A DNA stretch of 42,306 nt from an archaeon (GTDB taxonomy: Archaea; Nanobdellota; Nanobdellia; SCGC-AAA011-G17; GW2011-AR17), in contig JABHLH010000010.1 of the NCBI GenBank assembly GCA_018692925.1, positions 1-42,306 on the forward strand, written 5' to 3'. Each line of letters begins with the position of its first letter. Positions within the stretch are counted from its first letter, which is position 1. Below are positions 8,252-15,868 of this stretch, one piece after another. The position numbers and the translations under genes were made by a program. The notes under the pieces are model-generated. The model saw only the letters and a program-made list of their open reading frames with translations. It searched no databases and was not told the DNA's origin.

Positions 8252-9265
8252 ATGCAAAAAACACAATTTCACTCATATGCAAACAAAGAACTATGTAAAG
8301 GATGCCAACTCTGTGTAAAGGGTAAAAAACTAGTATTATTCATTACAGGTTTATGTCCTAACAAATGTTACTTTTGTCCTTTATCTGAGCAGAAATTTCA
8401 AACAGATGTAATCTTTGCAAATGAGAGACCAATCAAAGAATTAAAAGAAATCATTGAAGAAGCAAAAGTATCTTCTGCAAGAGGTGCAGGTATTACTGGT
8501 GGAGACCCTCTAGCAAAATTTGAAAGAACTCTAGAAGCTATCAAACTCTTAAAAAAAGAATTCAAAAATTTTCACATTCACTTATACACTCCATTAAATT
8601 TAATTGACGATAATAAATTAAGATTATTAGAAGAAGCTGGTTTAGACGAAATCAGGTTCCATCCAGATTTGGATTCTGATAAACTATGGGAAAAATTAAA
8701 ACTAAAAACTTCTATGTCTAAAGGAATTGAGATCCCAGTTATTCCAAAGAAAGATATTAAGAAATTAATAGATTTTGCAAAAGACCATGTAGAATTCTTT
8801 AACTTAAACGAATTAGAATATGCAGATGCAAAACATAACAAACTTGCTGAGTTAGGTTATACAACAAAAGACGACTATTCATATGGTATTGAGGGTTCTG
8901 AAACTTTAGCTTTAGAAATTTTAGAACAATTCCCTAATTTAAACATTCACTATTGTACAGCTAAATTAAAAGATTCAGTACAGTTAATGAACAGATTAAA
9001 ATTAAGAGGACAAAACATCAAAGAAAATTTTGATATTCTTACTAGTGATTCTACTTTAGTCAGAGGTTCAATTAAAGGTGAAAATCTAGAAAAATTACAA
9101 CAATTCCTTTCTTTCAAAACTAAACTTGAAAAAGACAGATTACTATGTTCTAGAAACAATGCAAAAAAATATGCAAAGAGTTTAAAGAAAAAAGGATACA
9201 AAGTTGAAATCATTGAAGAACTTCCTACTTACGATTTAATGGAAATTGAATCTGAAGAATTATAA
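8252..9265 (+). CDS. Radical SAM protein (COG2108-like)
   Basis: This radical SAM enzyme resembles the archaeal group related to pyruvate formate-lyase activators (COG2108). The SAM-cluster motif CxxxCxxC is CPNKCYFC in ITGLCPNKCYFCPLSEQK. Just before it is CKGCQLCVKGKK, two or three more cysteines that may hold another metal or disulfide. GAGITGGDPL is the GGDP-type SAM contact. The C-terminal half (from about 250) is a basic domain of unknown role. An in-frame ATG also exists at 8219, but a CTTAAAG box at 8224-8230 lies between the two and sits 28 nt before the ATG at 8252. I therefore prefer 8252. The substrate is unknown. Confidence 0.83.
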   Translation: MQKTQFHSYANKELCKGCQLCVKGKKLVLFITGLCPNKCYFCPLSEQKFQTDVIFANERPIKELKEIIEEAKVSSARGAGITGGDPLAKFERTLEAIKLLKKEFKNFHIHLYTPLNLIDDNKLRLLEEAGLDEIRFHPDLDSDKLWEKLKLKTSMSKGIEIPVIPKKDIKKLIDFAKDHVEFFNLNELEYADAKHNKLAELGYTTKDDYSYGIEGSETLALEILEQFPNLNIHYCTAKLKDSVQLMNRLKLRGQNIKENFDILTSDSTLVRGSIKGENLEKLQQFLSFKTKLEKDRLLCSRNNAKKYAKSLKKKGYKVEIIEELPTYDLMEIESEEL

Positions 9266-9307
9266 AAACAATAAATTAATATAATCTATTCACTCATATA
9301 TTCTAAA

Positions 9308-9523
9308 ATGGTAAAGAAAATGAAAAAAAAGAAATCCAATAAATGTAATTGGAAAGGAAATTGTACCACAGGTGATATGGTTTATGGATTAGGATTTATT
9401 GGAGCTTTAATATATAATATAACAATGGCTACAGGATTTTGGTCTGGAGTATTAGGAGTTTTAAAAGCAATAATCTGGCCAGTGTTTGTAATATATCAAT
9501 TAATGAAATTTTTAGGTATGTAG
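9308..9523 (+). CDS. Small membrane protein, 71 residues
   Basis: This is a short basic protein with an N-terminal Lys-rich, Cys-containing stretch (KSNKCNWKGNC, about 9-19). Two hydrophobic segments follow, at about 28-45 and 50-68. Hydrophobicity, a proper start and a stand-alone position support a real gene. I do not recognise a named family. The two N-terminal cysteines are six apart and could bind a metal or pair. A double inverted repeat follows the stop codon. Confidence 0.65.
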   Translation: MVKKMKKKKSNKCNWKGNCTTGDMVYGLGFIGALIYNITMATGFWSGVLGVLKAIIWPVFVIYQLMKFLGM

Positions 9524-9526
9524 ATT

Positions 9527-9567
9527 AGAGAACATAATTCTGTTCTCTTCTTAACATTTCTAATGTT
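9527..9567. terminator. Two consecutive hairpins between convergent genes
   Basis: A perfect 8-bp inverted repeat, AGAGAACA at 9527-9534 with TGTTCTCT at 9541-9548, encloses a 6-nt loop. It is followed by AACAT/ATGTT (9553-9557 and 9563-9567) around a 5-nt loop. The region separates the 3' ends of the small membrane protein gene and the helicase gene. It could act as a bidirectional terminator or 3'-end stabiliser. Archaea mostly terminate at T-tracts, so the role is uncertain. Confidence 0.4.
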
Positions 9568-9593
9568 TCTCTAGTTCTTCCAACTATTACTAT

Positions 9594-11531
9594 TCACCCA
9601 ACAAAATCTTTCAAATCTCTATTCTGATACCAAGACTTTTCAGCTTTAGGATCTACAAACCCTAACATCTTTTTCATATTCGTTGTAATATAAGAACTAT
9701 GTCTTTTCCCAGAATAACTTAGATATAAAGCTTCTTTTGCTCTACTCAATGCAACATAAAATAATCTTCTTTCTTCATCTTCCTTATCATATTCATCAAC
9801 TTTAATCATATCTACAACTGGATGTTCTGTTGCCTTACAAGGAAAATTCAAACTTGTACAACCAATAACAAAAACAATATTTGCTTCCAAACCTTTAATT
9901 GCATGTACAGTTGCCAAAGTTACTTCTCCTTTTGAAGCATCAATAACTTTTTTCATATCATCTCCTTTCAAAACATGTGGAATTCCCCTTTGCATCATTA
10001 ATGAAGATAAATCTTTCAACTGTTTATTTGTTCGAGCTAAAACAAAAATTTCTTCTTTAGGTATTGAAGCTGCAATAATACTTTGTAAAACAAACTCAAA
10101 CTCTACATCTTCACTTTTAAAATTCACCAATTTCACTTTACTATCTTTCTCAACAACAGCTTCTAAATCTGGCAAAGACATTGCTCTAATTGTTTCATTT
10201 GACAAATCTACAATCCCTTTACTTGACCTATAATTTTTTCTCAAATTAATAATTTCAGCTTCAGGATATTTTGCTTTGAAATCCATAATATAACTTATAT
10301 TAGCTCCTCTCCATCCAAAAATTGCTTGCCTTGGATCACCAACACAAAACAAATGCTCTCTACAAACTAAATCAATAAACTTAATTTGCAAATCATTCAC
10401 ATCTTGATACTCATCAACTAAAACATAATCAAACTCAGGAATTTTATCTTTATTACTTTCAAAAAATTCAATAGTATCTACAATCTGATCCATATGATTC
10501 CTTAAACCGACACTTCTCATTTTCTCATCAATAAATTTACAAATACCATACATCATTTTTGCACTCATTACATCTTTTGCATCAACAGAAAAATCATACA
10601 TTTCTCTTCCTTTACTCTTAAAATAATCAACAATAAAATAACAATCATTCAAAAAAATCCTATACAGTTCCTCATCACTTTTACTTCTCAATTGTGGAAC
10701 TTTAAAATAAGCTTCAATTGCTCCTCTTGGACTTAAATTCAAACTTTCTAAAGCTGCATTTAAAATTTTAATCTTATCAGAATAAGACATCATTCTAACT
10801 ACTTTCCCATAAACTAAATCATTATTCCTCCTAAGAATTTTCTCAGAGAAAGAATTAAAAGTTTCCACATTAACATTACTATATCCTAATGCTGATAATC
10901 TATCTTGCATTTCTTTCCTAGCTTTTCTTGTAAAAGTAATTGCCAAAACTTTTCTAGGATCAACAGCTCTAAACTTTAAAAGGAATTCAATTCTTTTTGT
11001 CAACACTGTTGTCTTACCAGAACCTGCACCTGCAACACACAAAATAACTTTCTTCTGTGAAACAATAGATTTCTTTTGTTCATCATTAAACATATTCAGA
11101 AAAAAATCAAAATTCTTAAACATCAATTGATCTTCTTCACTAATTAGAGTTTCTTCATAAGTTTGCTTTTCTTTCCTATAAAATCCAGGACTCCTCAATT
11201 CTTCTTTCCCTTTTCTTGTCAAACATATAATTTTCCAATATCTATCATTTTTACAAGCAACAAAGCCATCTCTTTCCAAAGTATCAATAACTTCATAAAT
11301 TTCTTCATTAGAATAAGAAAGCACACCAAAACTTATCAACTTAGTTAATTTACTTTTCTTAATAGTTTTATTTTCTTCATTACCTTGCAAAACATCAATC
11401 AAAAGTTTCTTTCCAACAGAAAAAGGAATCTCATTTATTGCTTTTAGAACACAAATAAAAGGTTCCTCTTTTTTTCTAGCCAACAAATCCTCTGACCACT
11501 TAATACTACCATCCTCATTAAATTCAACCAA
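9594..11531 (-). CDS. UvrD/Rep-family SF1A helicase with N-terminal RQC-like domain
   Basis: This is a 3'-5' superfamily 1A DNA helicase. The motor motifs are all present: I, AGAGSGKTT (about 167-175); II, VLVDEYQD; III, GDPRQAIFGWRG; IV, LRKNYRS; V, TVHAIKGLEA; and VI, LFYVALSRAKEALYLS. Before the motor, residues about 25-113 read as an RQC-type winged helix as found in RecQ. The parts are ILKCI-like FICVLKAI, a LIDVLQG.. segment, KLTKLISFGVL, EIYEVIDTLERDGF and a strand ending in ICLTRKGKEEL. No upstream in-frame ATG exists. The start is TTG at 11531, about 34 nt after a minus-strand CTTTTTAAA box, which suits a leaderless mRNA. At 645 residues it is shorter than many UvrD proteins. It should act in repair or replication restart, with the winged helix probably contacting duplex or fork DNA. 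Confidence 0.9.
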   Translation of the reverse strand: MVEFNEDGSIKWSEDLLARKKEEPFICVLKAINEIPFSVGKKLLIDVLQGNEENKTIKKSKLTKLISFGVLSYSNEEIYEVIDTLERDGFVACKNDRYWKIICLTRKGKEELRSPGFYRKEKQTYEETLISEEDQLMFKNFDFFLNMFNDEQKKSIVSQKKVILCVAGAGSGKTTVLTKRIEFLLKFRAVDPRKVLAITFTRKARKEMQDRLSALGYSNVNVETFNSFSEKILRRNNDLVYGKVVRMMSYSDKIKILNAALESLNLSPRGAIEAYFKVPQLRSKSDEELYRIFLNDCYFIVDYFKSKGREMYDFSVDAKDVMSAKMMYGICKFIDEKMRSVGLRNHMDQIVDTIEFFESNKDKIPEFDYVLVDEYQDVNDLQIKFIDLVCREHLFCVGDPRQAIFGWRGANISYIMDFKAKYPEAEIINLRKNYRSSKGIVDLSNETIRAMSLPDLEAVVEKDSKVKLVNFKSEDVEFEFVLQSIIAASIPKEEIFVLARTNKQLKDLSSLMMQRGIPHVLKGDDMKKVIDASKGEVTLATVHAIKGLEANIVFVIGCTSLNFPCKATEHPVVDMIKVDEYDKEDEERRLFYVALSRAKEALYLSYSGKRHSSYITTNMKKMLGFVDPKAEKSWYQNRDLKDFVG

Positions 11532-11580
11532 GATAATATATTCATTTCCTCACCATTTAAAAAGATTAATAGAATCAAAA

Positions 11581-12456
11581 CTAAATATCAATTCCAATAA
11601 GCATTCTGATTATATATCCAATACAGAAACTTACCAGAGCTACACCCATACTAATCAAAAACATTTCCAAAAATCTTCTTCTAAAATTCAAATGTTTTGC
11701 TACTGAGATATAAAAAGTAAACAACAAAATAACAATTGTTGCATTTATCAAAGTCCATGCTAAGCTTGCAAACACATTAGTCAAAACAAAAAATGGAAAT
11801 ATCAAAAATAAAATAGTAATAAAATAAGCTACACCTGTATAAAGTGCAGCAATTGAAGGTTTTTTTTCACTCTCATCAGTTTTCACTGAAAGATATTCTG
11901 AAGCTGCCATTGATAACGAAGCAGCAATACCTGTAACCAAACCTGCAATAGCAATAATATTTGGATTTCTAAATGCAAAAGTAAAACCTGCTAAAGCCCC
12001 GGTCAATTCAACTAAAGCATCATTCAATCCTAAAACTACAGAACCTGCATACATTAATTTTTCTTCTTTAATCAAATCAATTAGTTTACTTTCATGTTTA
12101 ACTTCATCTTTAATAATTGTATTAATTTCTGGAATAACTCTCTTTAATTTTCTATATTCAGAAGCTAAAAAAACTTCACCTTTTTCCATTAACCTTAATC
12201 CAAAAACAACTCCAAAGACTCTTGACAACAAAAGATACCAAAAAATCTTTAATTTATTTGGTTTCACATCAACTTTAGTAAATTTCTTAAAAAACTTATA
12301 ATGCTTCATTTCATCTTTAGCAATTTTCTCAAAAATCTTTTTATTTTTTTTATATTTCACTAATTTTGCTAATTTCAAATAAACATGATACTCAGTTATT
12401 TCACTTACTTGAGCTCTAAGAATACTCTTTTTATGTTCTTCACTTAATTTTACCAC
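11581..12456 (-). CDS. Ferritin-like/CCC1 (VIT1) iron or manganese transporter, MbfA-type
   Basis: An N-terminal four-helix ferritin-like domain (about 140 residues) is followed by a CCC1/VIT1 transporter domain, as in membrane-bound ferritin (MbfA) exporters. Diiron-type ligands are visible in SEITEYH, DEMKHY, MEKGEVF and DEVKHES. The transporter part has GLNDALVELTGALAGFTFA and AASEYLSVKTDES, then three C-terminal membrane helices. Its likely role is sensing and exporting or storing Fe or Mn. An open frame extends upstream to 12618, but that extra part overlaps the divergent small gene. A minus-strand TTTATAAG box at about 12480-12488 points to a leaderless GTG start at 12456 (VVKLSEEH), which I use. 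Confidence 0.85.
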   Translation of the reverse strand: MVKLSEEHKKSILRAQVSEITEYHVYLKLAKLVKYKKNKKIFEKIAKDEMKHYKFFKKFTKVDVKPNKLKIFWYLLLSRVFGVVFGLRLMEKGEVFLASEYRKLKRVIPEINTIIKDEVKHESKLIDLIKEEKLMYAGSVVLGLNDALVELTGALAGFTFAFRNPNIIAIAGLVTGIAASLSMAASEYLSVKTDESEKKPSIAALYTGVAYFITILFLIFPFFVLTNVFASLAWTLINATIVILLFTFYISVAKHLNFRRRFLEMFLISMGVALVSFCIGYIIRMLIGIDI

Positions 12457-12475
12457 ATATAGATACTGTAGAACT

Positions 12476-12530
12476 AAACTTATAAAACTTACTACGGACA
12501 CTGGACATGCCCTCGCGTGGCACTTAAATA
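12476..12530. promoter_or_regulatory. GC-rich inverted repeat between divergent promoters
   Basis: Two TATA-like boxes point outward: TTTATAAG (minus, about 12480-12488) for the transporter and CTTAAATA (plus, about 12523-12530) for the 78-residue protein. Between them, 12494-12523 is strikingly GC-rich (about two thirds G+C by hand count) in an otherwise AT-rich sequence. It carries the inverted repeat TGCC at 12508-12511 and GGCA at 12519-12522, plus a tandem GGACA at 12496-12500 and 12503-12507. The position between two promoters suits an operator for a metal regulator. A small structured RNA is the main alternative. Confidence 0.45.
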
Positions 12531-12566
12531 AGAAATTAACAATCAATAGCAAGGAGGCAAAAAACA

Positions 12567-12803
12567 ATGAAAACAAGCGAATTAGAACAATTTCTACACC
12601 AAGAGGTAGAACTAGCATTTTGGGATGAACTAAAAGAAGAGCATATAATATACGAGGGTAGAATTATAGACATTGATCAAAAAAGCAGGAGTGCAATTAT
12701 AAAAAGAACTGGAGGATTCTCATTATTAGATATTCAAGAAATTGATAGAATTTTCCAAATTGAAAGAAAGATTTCAAACCCTTACTATAAATGTGAAAAT
12801 TAA
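12567..12803 (+). CDS. Small hypothetical protein, SH3/Sm-like barrel possible
   Basis: This is a 78-residue acidic-basic protein with no membrane segment. The middle (EGRIIDIDQKSRSAIIKRTGG, then FSLLDIQEIDRIFQIE) has the alternating strand pattern of a small beta barrel and weakly recalls YolD-like or Sm-like domains. That is a guess. A strong AAGGAGG about 10 nt before the ATG supports the start, unlike most genes here. It is divergent from the metal transporter across the GC-rich inverted repeat, so the two may share control. Confidence 0.65.
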   Translation: MKTSELEQFLHQEVELAFWDELKEEHIIYEGRIIDIDQKSRSAIIKRTGGFSLLDIQEIDRIFQIERKISNPYYKCEN

Positions 12804-12845
12804 ATAGAGGAATACTTATAAATTCCAATAATTTCTTTTTTTCTT

Positions 12846-14159
12846 ATGAAAACTAACAACTGTGGAGAAATAAATAAAGACAATGTCAGCAATGAAATTA
12901 CACTTTGTGGATGGGTTGACACTATTAGAACTTCTGGAAAAATATCATTTATTGTACTAAGAGATCGAACTGGTATAGTTCAGATTTTTATGAACAAGGA
13001 TTTAACTGAACAAGCTAAAGATTTGAAAAAAGAAGCTGTTATCCAAATTAAAGGAATTGTAAATGCAAGACCTGAGAATCAAGTTAAAAAAGAAATTGCA
13101 ACTGGTGAAATAGAAATTGAAGCAAAAGAATTAAACATTCTAAATAATTCAGAAGCTCCATTACCAATTGAAATGTCTGAAGAGACTACAACAAGCATTG
13201 ACAAAAGATTAGATTACAGATTTTTAGATTTAAGAAGAGAAAAAATAAAAAATATTTTTGTAATCAGATCCAAAATTTATAGTTCAACTGTAAATTTCTT
13301 TGAAAGTGAAAAATTCATTGCAGTACAATCACCAAAGTTAACTGCTTCTGGTGTAGAATCTGGTGCTGAAGAGTTTAAAATTCCATACTTTGAAAAAACT
13401 GCAGCTTTAGCTCAATCTCCTCAAGTATACAAACAAATGTTTGTTGCTTCTGGTTTAGAAAGAGTTTACGACATTGGTACAGTTTTCAGAGCAGAGAAAT
13501 CTCACACTACAAGACACTTAACAGAATTCACAGGTATTGATTTTGAAATGGCTTTCACCAAAGATGAAAATGATATAATGGACATGGTTGAAAAATTCTT
13601 ACAAAGTGTTTTAACTAATATTAAAACTAAATGTGAAAAAGAACTTGAAACATTAAAAGTACAAATCAATGTTCCTGATAAAATTCCAAGAATATCTATG
13701 ATTGAAGCTAGAGAGATTTTGAAAGCTAAAGGTAAAAATATTCCTGAAGATGAAGATTTAGATCCTGAAGGTGAAAAAATGTTCTCAGAATATGTAAAAG
13801 AAAAACATGATTGTGACTTTGTTTTCTTAACAGATTTCCCTTGGACAAAGAGACCTTTCTATCACATGAGACCTGAAGATAAAAAGTTAACAAAATCTTT
13901 TGACTTATTATACAAAGGTGTAGAAATTGCAACAGGTGCTCAAAGAGAACATAGATTAGATGTTTTAGAAGCACAATGTAAAGAAAAGGGTTTAGATCTA
14001 AACAAATTAGATTTCTACAAAAACATTTTCAGATTTGGATGTCCTCCTCATGGTGGAGTTGGTCTTGGTTTAGACAGAATTACTTCCAGAATGTTAGATT
14101 TAGAAAATGTTAGAGAAGCAATCTTATTACCAAGAGATCCAGAAAGGTTAACACCTTAA
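12846..14159 (+). CDS. aspS: Aspartyl-tRNA synthetase, archaeal-type core
   Basis: This class IIb synthetase charges tRNA-Asp. An OB-fold anticodon-binding domain (1-105) precedes a catalytic domain with motif 2 (FRAEKSHTTRHLTEF) and motif 3 (GGVGLGLDRI). It lacks the bacterial GAD insertion, and 437 residues is the archaeal/eukaryotic length. The end of the OB domain (NARPENQVKKEIATGEIEI) looks more like bacterial AspRS than like Thermococcus-type AspRS. A separate AsnRS is encoded in this window, so misacylation of tRNA-Asn is not needed. CTTATAAA lies 31 nt before the ATG (leaderless). The gene ends in a 4-nt overlap with the convergent tgt. Confidence 0.94.
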   Translation: MKTNNCGEINKDNVSNEITLCGWVDTIRTSGKISFIVLRDRTGIVQIFMNKDLTEQAKDLKKEAVIQIKGIVNARPENQVKKEIATGEIEIEAKELNILNNSEAPLPIEMSEETTTSIDKRLDYRFLDLRREKIKNIFVIRSKIYSSTVNFFESEKFIAVQSPKLTASGVESGAEEFKIPYFEKTAALAQSPQVYKQMFVASGLERVYDIGTVFRAEKSHTTRHLTEFTGIDFEMAFTKDENDIMDMVEKFLQSVLTNIKTKCEKELETLKVQINVPDKIPRISMIEAREILKAKGKNIPEDEDLDPEGEKMFSEYVKEKHDCDFVFLTDFPWTKRPFYHMRPEDKKLTKSFDLLYKGVEIATGAQREHRLDVLEAQCKEKGLDLNKLDFYKNIFRFGCPPHGGVGLGLDRITSRMLDLENVREAILLPRDPERLTP

Positions 14160-15247
14160 ATTTTTTTCCAATTTTTTAAAAATTCTTCTTTAAATTCTTG
14201 AAACTTATTTTCTTTAATACTCTCTCTAATCTTTTTCATAAACTCTTGCATAAAATAAACATTATGAATAGTCAAATATCTTTTTCCAACAGCATCATCT
14301 TTCTTCAACAAATATCTTAAATATCCTCTAGAATAATTTTTACAAACAAAACATCCACAATCTACATCAATAGGATTTTTATCAAATTTATGTTTCAATT
14401 GTCCTAAATCTAATCTACCTTTAAATGTAAACATCATTCCATGCCTTCCATTCTTTTGTGGATAAATAGAATCAAAAACATCAACTCCTCTTTCTATACA
14501 CTCTAAAATTTGTTCAGGTTTTCCAATACCCATTAAATATCTAGGTTTATTTTTATTCAAATGTGGAGTAGAGACTTCAATCATCCTATACATTTCATCA
14601 TTAGTTTCTCCAATTCCTAAACCACCAATAGCATTACCATCAAAATCAATTTCATCAATTGCTTTAGCACTTTCAACTCTCAAATCTTCAAAAGTTCCAC
14701 CTTGTGTAATTCCAAAAAGTAAATGACTTGTTTTATGCAAATCTTTACACTGCTTACTCCATTTATGAGATTTAACTAAAGCTTCTTCATAATCTTTTTT
14801 TTCTTTTCCATATGCCAATACACAATCTAAAGCCATGATTACATCAGCATCAATTTTTTCACCAATCTCCATAGTTTTAGAAGCTCTCATAAAAACATCT
14901 TTTCCATGTGGATTCTTAAACATTATTCCATTGTTTGTAGTCTCTTCCAACAAATTATCTCTCAACATTTGAAACCCACCACAATCTGTAAAAATAAACT
15001 TATTATAATTCATAAAATTATGAACTCCTCCAAACTTTTCAAAAGTTTCTAAACCTGGATTTAAAAATAAAAGAAACGCATTACAAATAATTGCATCTGC
15101 TTTACTTAAATTATAATCATCTGAAGCAACAAACCTACCAACTGCCTTTGTAGCTACTGGCATAAAAAAAGGAGTTTCAACTTTTCTTCCTTCTCTTTCT
15201 AAAACACCGATTCTAGCATTCCCATCTTCATTTATCAAATTAAACAT
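14156..15247 (-). CDS. tgt: tRNA-guanine transglycosylase, bacterial/eukaryotic (queuine/preQ1) type
   Basis: TGT exchanges a guanine in tRNA for a 7-deazaguanine base. The body has the bacterial-type layout: FTDCGGFQ (first catalytic Asp), MALDCV, GITQGG, GGLGIGE, KPRYLMGIGKP, DVFDSIYPQKNGRHG (nucleophile Asp) and the zinc site CGCFVC..H. There is no archaeal PUA extension (archaeosine TGT is much longer), so position-34 queuosine-type modification is more likely than archaeosine-15. LDCV resembles the eukaryotic queuine pocket (Val where bacteria have Cys), while Ile in GGLGIGE resembles the bulky bacterial residue. An open frame extends to 15286, but a TTTTTTAAATAG box overlaps that part and supports the ATG at 15247. 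Confidence 0.88.
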   Translation of the reverse strand: MFNLINEDGNARIGVLEREGRKVETPFFMPVATKAVGRFVASDDYNLSKADAIICNAFLLFLNPGLETFEKFGGVHNFMNYNKFIFTDCGGFQMLRDNLLEETTNNGIMFKNPHGKDVFMRASKTMEIGEKIDADVIMALDCVLAYGKEKKDYEEALVKSHKWSKQCKDLHKTSHLLFGITQGGTFEDLRVESAKAIDEIDFDGNAIGGLGIGETNDEMYRMIEVSTPHLNKNKPRYLMGIGKPEQILECIERGVDVFDSIYPQKNGRHGMMFTFKGRLDLGQLKHKFDKNPIDVDCGCFVCKNYSRGYLRYLLKKDDAVGKRYLTIHNVYFMQEFMKKIRESIKENKFQEFKEEFLKNWKKI

Positions 15248-15286
15248 AACATTAAAAGAAAAAAGTCTATTTAAAAAACTTTTCAA

Positions 15287-15868
15287 TTAGAAATATTTAA
15301 GAATTTCTCTTGGATCTTCAACTCTAGTAACTTTTTTTGGTAAACCTACAATATTTTGATTCCATGGCCTCTTCAACAAAAATCCTCTTTGAATATGTGC
15401 TAAACAAGAATCTAAATTTTCATAACTATCTTCAATCAAAACATCAACACCTAAAGCTTTACAAATATCTTTCTTACTTCCTCTACCTCTATCAATAAAA
15501 GGTAAATCTGCAAAATATGCATTAGATATTAATCCTGGGTGTAACCTCTCAATTTGATCTAATGTAGGATCTGTTTCAATTACAGACCTTGAAGTTACAA
15601 CAACTAACTCATGTCCTTTTTTTCTTAAACCTTCATACAATTCTCTTGAACCTTCAACAGCTTTTACTTTTTTTAATAATTCACCACTAAAAAAGTCTAA
15701 AAAAACATCTTGTAATTCCTCTTGTTTTACACCAAAAGCTTTATCCATTTCATAATAAGAATCTAAATCTTCATATCTAACTGCATTTCCATTAATTCCA
15801 TTAACATATTCTACAAAAGGTCTAAAACATTCAACCCCTACATCATCCCAATCTGTTGCTATTAACAT
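15287..15868 (-). CDS. HAD-superfamily 5'-nucleotidase-like phosphatase (copy 2)
   Basis: This is a small HAD phosphatase resembling the NT5C 5'(3')-deoxyribonucleotidase group. Motif I is DWDDV (Asp6 nucleophile, Asp8), motif II is VVTSRS, a Lys follows in RGSKKDICK, and motif IV is LIEDSYEN. The C-terminal KRPWNQN matches the conserved PWNR-type loop. It begins immediately after its paralog (TAAATG), so the two are one operon and probably arose by tandem duplication. The substrate could be a nucleoside monophosphate or another small phosphate ester. Confidence 0.82.
   Translation of the reverse strand: MLIATDWDDVGVECFRPFVEYVNGINGNAVRYEDLDSYYEMDKAFGVKQEELQDVFLDFFSGELLKKVKAVEGSRELYEGLRKKGHELVVVTSRSVIETDPTLDQIERLHPGLISNAYFADLPFIDRGRGSKKDICKALGVDVLIEDSYENLDSCLAHIQRGFLLKRPWNQNIVGLPKKVTRVEDPREILKYF

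Noticed and set aside
12491-12523. GC-rich patch considered as a tRNA or half-tRNA gene
   Set aside because: No T-arm consensus, no acceptor pairing and no anticodon arm; only one short stem forms.
12457-12618. Upstream extension of the ferritin-like/CCC1 frame
   Set aside because: It overlaps the divergent 78-residue gene and the GC-rich promoter element, has no family similarity, and a TATA box inside it points to the GTG at 12456.
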